16,892 nucleotides of DNA from Clostridium sp. CAG:780 (GTDB lineage: Bacteria > Bacillota > Clostridia > TANB77 > CAG-508): positions 1 through 16,892 of the forward strand of contig HF994412.1 in NCBI GenBank assembly GCA_000434195.1. The letters run 5' to 3'. Below are positions 16,025-16,892 of the stretch, piece after piece. Positions within the stretch are counted from its first letter, which is position 1. Every line of letters begins with the position of its first letter. The notes beneath the pieces were generated by a model. The model made no database searches. It was given only the letters and a program-made list of their open reading frames with translations, and was not told where the DNA came from. The translations under genes and the position numbers were made by a program.

Positions 16025-16198
16025 TTAGTTGTCGCTGTGATTCTTAGAGCACGGGCAATAATGATACCCAGTGCAATCCGGGTTCGGACACTGAGAAGTG
16101 CCGAACAAAGAACATCTGACGACCATACGACCGTCATTCGTGACTTTCACGATGCTGTCCCGATTGCCTGCATTGACAGGCTTGACATGATTCTCCAT
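16025..16198 (-). CDS. Small Cys-rich putative metal-binding protein, GC-rich orphan
   Basis: This is a 57-aa protein that I do not recognise. The second half holds C29, C37, C42, C48, C50 plus H46 and H54, spaced C-x7-C-x4-C-x3-H-x-C-x-C-x3-H, which suggests a small zinc-binding fold (inference). No signal peptide or membrane segment is seen. The gene looks real: it has an extended -10 promoter, AAGGAGGG 7-8 bases before the ATG, and a hairpin after the stop. I rejected the ATG at 16231 because it sits at the predicted transcription start. Its composition is unlike the rest of the window: about 49 % GC over 16021-16200, and by my count 34 of 57 codons end in G or C, with CGG, CCG and ACG used. 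That points to recent acquisition. It faces htrA and is divergent from the dprA remnant and yraN. Confidence 0.75.
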   Translation of the reverse strand: MENHVKPVNAGNRDSIVKVTNDGRMVVRCSLFGTSQCPNPDCTGYHYCPCSKNHSDN

Positions 16199-16222
16199 GG
16201 GAAAACCCTCCTTAAAATATTT

Positions 16223-16251
16223 TTGATACATTCTCTAGTATACCATACTAT
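16223..16251 (+). promoter_or_regulatory. Possible + strand promoter for the dprA remnant / yraN
   Basis: TTGATA (16223-16228), 17 bases, TACTAT (16246-16251) lie opposite to, and overlap, the - strand promoter, sharing its palindrome. If used, it would drive yraN after the loss of the original upstream region. The -10 match is only 4 of 6, and part of the match follows from the palindrome. Confidence 0.3.
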
Positions 16252-16265
16252 TCATAAAAAATCAA
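16237..16265 (-). promoter_or_regulatory. Extended -10 promoter of the Cys-rich gene with overlapping palindrome
   Basis: Read on the - strand, TTGATT (16265-16260), 17 bases, then TATACT (16242-16237) with a TGG extension just upstream. The start site would be near 16230. A perfect inverted repeat TAGTAT-ACC-ATACTA (16236-16250) lies over the -10 box, an operator-like position for a repressor. Confidence 0.75.
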
Positions 16266-16311
16266 ATCATTCCATAAAAAATGTTACATAAAACAACAAA
16301 AAACAAAAAGA

Positions 16312-16479
16312 AAAGACAAAAAGTTGTACAATCTCATAACTGAAGATCCGATAGAAATAAATGAACTAGCCAAAAAGAGCAACCTAGATATTTCAGAACT
16401 AAACCAAAAAATAACAATGATGGAAATTGAAGGATACATAGAAAGTTTGCCGGGAAATGAATACAAGAGGGTGGAATAA
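16312..16479 (+). pseudogene. dprA: C-terminal winged-helix remnant of DprA
   Basis: An open frame reads LYNLITEDPIEINELAKKSN then LDISELNQKITMMEIEGYIE and SLPGNEYKRVE before TAA (16477-16479). This is the C-terminal winged-helix domain of DprA/Smf, the protein that binds single-stranded DNA and loads RecA during natural transformation; the ending LPGN-Y-R is typical. The whole Rossmann-fold DprA core (about 250-300 residues in the family) is absent. Upstream the frame runs through Lys-rich A-tracts into a stop at 16255, with no ATG and no ribosome binding site. The stop overlaps the yraN ATG by one base, the usual tight dprA-yraN arrangement, so this is the original locus and not a displaced copy. 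It is probably not translated as a functional DprA. Confidence 0.8.
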
Positions 16480-16838
16480 TGTATAAAAGACATATACTAG
16501 GAACCAAAGGAGAAGATATTGCAGTAAAATATTTGGAAAAAATAGGATGTCAAATATTAATAAGAAACTTTAGAAGCTATTATGGAGAAATAGATATAAT
16601 AGTAAAAGATAAAAATGAATATGTTTTTGTAGAGGTCAAAACCAGAGCAAGTGATAAATTCGGAAAGCCAGTAGAAGCGGTAGATAACACAAAACAAAAG
16701 CATATTTATAAAACTGCAGAATATTATTTATATTGTAAAAAGCTAGAAAATACTTATATAAGATTTGATATAATTGAGGTATACAAAAGACAAGAAAAAT
16801 TCTATGTACATCATATAAAAAATGCATTAATGTTTTAA
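16479..16838 (+). CDS. yraN: YraN family (UPF0102) predicted nuclease-like protein
   Basis: This is a 119-aa complete member of the UPF0102/YraN family, which has a restriction-endonuclease-like fold and is often found beside dprA, comM and rnhB; its role is not settled. The N-terminal GTKGEDIAVKYLEKIG and the motif GEIDII...FVEVKTR (E37, D39, E52, K54) are the family signature, and the putative metal-binding residues are all present. The ATG overlaps the stop of the dprA remnant (TAATG), and GAGGGTGG lies just upstream inside that remnant, so translation was originally coupled to dprA. How it is transcribed now is uncertain. The downstream 54 bases to the window end show nothing clear. Confidence 0.93.
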   Translation: MYKRHILGTKGEDIAVKYLEKIGCQILIRNFRSYYGEIDIIVKDKNEYVFVEVKTRASDKFGKPVEAVDNTKQKHIYKTAEYYLYCKKLENTYIRFDIIEVYKRQEKFYVHHIKNALMF

Positions 16839-16892
16839 GAAAGCGGATTTTGAATATCTTTAACTGAAATTTAAAAATAAAAACAAGAAAAT

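Noticed and set aside
16037..16291. 84-codon + strand frame opposite the Cys-rich gene
   Set aside because: Antisense shadow with no ribosome binding site; promoter, binding site and terminator all support the - strand gene.
1..16892. CRISPR array, tRNA, rRNA, insertion sequence or phage genes
   Set aside because: No regularly spaced repeats, no cloverleaf or rRNA-like segment and no transposase or integrase frame was seen on either strand.

Overview
The window looks like chromosomal DNA of a low-GC Bacillota, most likely a gut-type Clostridia. By eye it is roughly 30 % GC, has AGGAGG-type ribosome binding sites, sigma-A promoters of the TTGaaa-N17-TATAAT kind, and a clostridial gene repertoire (ABC-F ATPase, Tex, HD-GYP regulator, 7TM histidine kinase, HtrA, YraN). 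Genus cannot be read from the sequence.

Left (1-4208): an A-rich leader with a good promoter, then a two-domain ABC-F ATPase and the S1-domain protein Tex on the + strand. They end at a bidirectional terminator facing the HD-GYP gene.

Centre (4206-14783, - strand): the accessory block. A 2483-residue two-module nonribosomal peptide synthetase (C-A-T-C-A-T-R, ending in a thioester reductase) is followed, with its stop codon touching the next ATG, by a membrane histidine kinase. After a terminator and a separate consensus promoter comes an HD-GYP response regulator (predicted cyclic-di-GMP phosphodiesterase). Families of this NRPS type release peptide aldehydes that can cyclise to pyrazinones. 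The physical coupling to a sensor kinase suggests, as inference only, that the product is sensed and that production is tied to cyclic-di-GMP turnover. No phosphopantetheinyl transferase and no exporter lie in the window.

Right (14852-16892): an HtrA-like membrane-anchored serine protease (+). Next is a compact island of about 49 % GC carrying a 57-residue Cys-rich protein (-) with its own promoter, operator-like palindrome and terminator. Then comes a decapitated dprA, of which only the C-terminal winged helix remains, still overlapping the start of an intact yraN (+). The layout suggests that the GC-rich cassette arrived where the front of dprA used to be.
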